A stretch of DNA of 64,000 bases. Source: Naganishia liquefaciens. Its lineage: Eukaryota; Basidiomycota; Tremellomycetes; Filobasidiales; Filobasidiaceae. The notes beneath the pieces are model-generated. The model saw only the letters and a list, made by a program, of their open reading frames with translations. It made no database searches and was not told the origin of the DNA. The position numbers and the translations under genes are program-made. The first letter of the stretch is position 1, and each line of letters starts with the position of its first letter. The stretch lies in assembly GCA_013423385.1 (NCBI GenBank), contig BLZA01000057.1:249533-313532 (forward strand). Direction: 5' to 3'. Positions 63,235 through 64,000 of the stretch are shown in pieces.

Positions 63235-63550
63235 GGAGGAAGGCAACGCGTTGTATCGTTGTATACTAGTAGCTGCGACGCACAGGAATAGGAATACCCA
63301 GCCCGAGCTGATTCGAGCGGGATCGTCCCAACAAGCACTATTCAGGTGGAATGTTCCGCCTCCTTTGCGTAATATACTGCGAACGCGTGGCATTCCGCGC
63401 GCTAACGAGGCTTGACGCCCTTCCCATCCGCGCGCCGAGGCTTGTCACTCTCGTGTCCCACAGCCAACGTCATATCCGTCGTCTCCTTGTTGATCGTCGC
63501 TGTCCCGCCAGATACGCTTGCAAACGATCCCTCACTTTCCTCTTCTCACC
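63235..63550. other. Intergenic, VPS74 promoter
   Basis: About 315 bases between two plus-strand genes; no gene seen. The last 60 bases before the ATG are C/T-rich. Confidence 0.45.
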
Positions 63551-64000
63551 ATGTCCGAAGGTCTTACCCGCCGTCGCGGCGCCGGAGGGACGTCCCCAAA
63601 CCCATCACAGAACGCGTTCGAGTCACCACCTTCCTCGGCCGGCAGACTCGCTCCCGGCACCTCGTCCTCGGGCTCTCGTCCAACATCGTCGCTCGGCCGT
63701 CCCGCTATGGGCCCGGGCGGAGCGATAGCAGCTACGTCGACCGCTGCTGCTGCAGGTGGGTCTGGGGGAACCGGAGCCGTCGAGGGACGGGCAAAGATCG
63801 CTTTTGATCCGAGGGATTATGAGAATGGAAGCATGGGCAGCGAGTATGAGAGGATGCCGAGGTTGACAATCATGGAGGAGGTGTTGCTGTTGGGTCTCAA
63901 GGATAAGCAGGTGAGCGGAGCAGTGCGAGATCGCGGGAATGTCCGCGTTTCTGCCCATCGAACGGACACTGACCCGATCCTCTCAGGGCTACCTGTCCTT
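63551..64000 (+). CDS. VPS74: Golgi phosphoprotein VPS74/GOLPH3 (5' part only)
   Basis: PI4P-binding Golgi adaptor that retains glycosyltransferases. Exon 1 is 63551-63910 and exon 2 starts at 63987 and runs off the window. The N-terminus is basic and then Ser/Pro/Gly-rich and disordered (MSEGLTRRRGAGGTSPNPSQ), as in fungal Vps74. It is followed by the conserved start of the GOLPH3 domain, PRLTIMEEVLLLGLKDKQ and then GYLSF after a GTGAGC...CTCAG intron. The remainder, with the PI4P site, lies outside. In fungi this adaptor acts on mannosyltransferases, and the GDP-mannose transporter for the same pathway is also in this window, though not adjacent. Confidence 0.92.
   Translation, partial: MSEGLTRRRGAGGTSPNPSQNAFESPPSSAGRLAPGTSSSGSRPTSSLGRPAMGPGGAIAATSTAAAAGGSGGTGAVEGRAKIAFDPRDYENGSMGSEYERMPRLTIMEEVLLLGLKDKQVSGAVRDRGNVRVSAHRTDTDPILSGLPVL

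Noticed and set aside
1-64000. Transposons, LTR elements, CRISPR arrays, rRNA
   Set aside because: No terminal repeats, transposase or polymerase motifs, regular repeat-spacer arrays or rRNA-like sequence were noticed on either strand.

Overview
The window reads as nuclear DNA of a fungus, most likely a basidiomycete and possibly a Tremellomycete yeast (inference from gene content and intron style, not from a marker gene). Nearly every gene is broken by several introns of about 48-65 bases with GTNNGT donors and CTNAY-like branch sites, genes lie close together on both strands, and the protein families are typically fungal. I saw no transposon, LTR element, CRISPR array, rRNA or convincing tRNA. 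About thirty protein genes can be modelled, most with reading frames that close exactly after splicing.

Layout. 0-6.4 kb: start of a Qc-SNARE gene, histidyl-tRNA synthetase (probably serving cytosol and mitochondria), the respiratory supercomplex factor RCF1 tail-to-tail with the copper chaperone SCO1, and a two-RRM SR-type splicing factor. 6.4-12 kb: an unassigned 1.3 kb stretch, an enolase-superfamily sugar-acid dehydratase (L-fuconate dehydratase type) and a PsiD-like pyruvoyl decarboxylase whose self-cleavage motif appears only if an AT-AC intron is removed. 12-24.3 kb: tRNA isopentenyltransferase MOD5, a ZW10/Dsl1 tether subunit, a 2.2 kb unassigned stretch, a membrane-anchored glutaredoxin-like protein without the catalytic cysteine, the coactivator SUB1/PC4 and a small conserved Cys-rich protein.

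24.7-28.3 kb is the most striking locus. A ZIP zinc transporter with an N-terminal Cys/His/Trp extracellular segment is divergent from a secreted HRXXH protein of the Asp f 2/Pra1 zincophore family ending in a CHTHADGALHC motif. This is the zincophore-transporter arrangement known from Candida albicans, here in an apparent basidiomycete.

28-43.6 kb: two unrecognised genes, a disordered Arg/Pro-rich protein, a secreted alpha-carbonic anhydrase, ribosomal protein uL5 (RPL11) with its start codon and stop codon each alone on an exon, the GDP-mannose transporter VRG4/GMT1, and several gene-poor stretches. 43.6-55.4 kb: a large RasGEF carrying an N-terminal degenerate Ras-like GTPase domain, a secreted hyperacidic Ser/Thr-rich protein, nicotinate phosphoribosyltransferase and eIF1A. 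56.4-64 kb: a secreted Kre9/Knh1-domain protein, an L-rhamnose-1-dehydrogenase-type SDR convergent with a gamma-butyrobetaine/trimethyllysine dioxygenase-type gene, an SLC41-type magnesium transporter and the 5' part of VPS74/GOLPH3.

Splicing is unusual in several places: one probable AT-AC intron, two probable GC-AG introns, coding exons of 3, 3, 8, 9, 12 and 20 bases, and five introns whose length is a multiple of three and which carry no stop, so that retention would still give protein. Gene models were built by eye from splice motifs and protein family resemblance; no search or RNA evidence was available.
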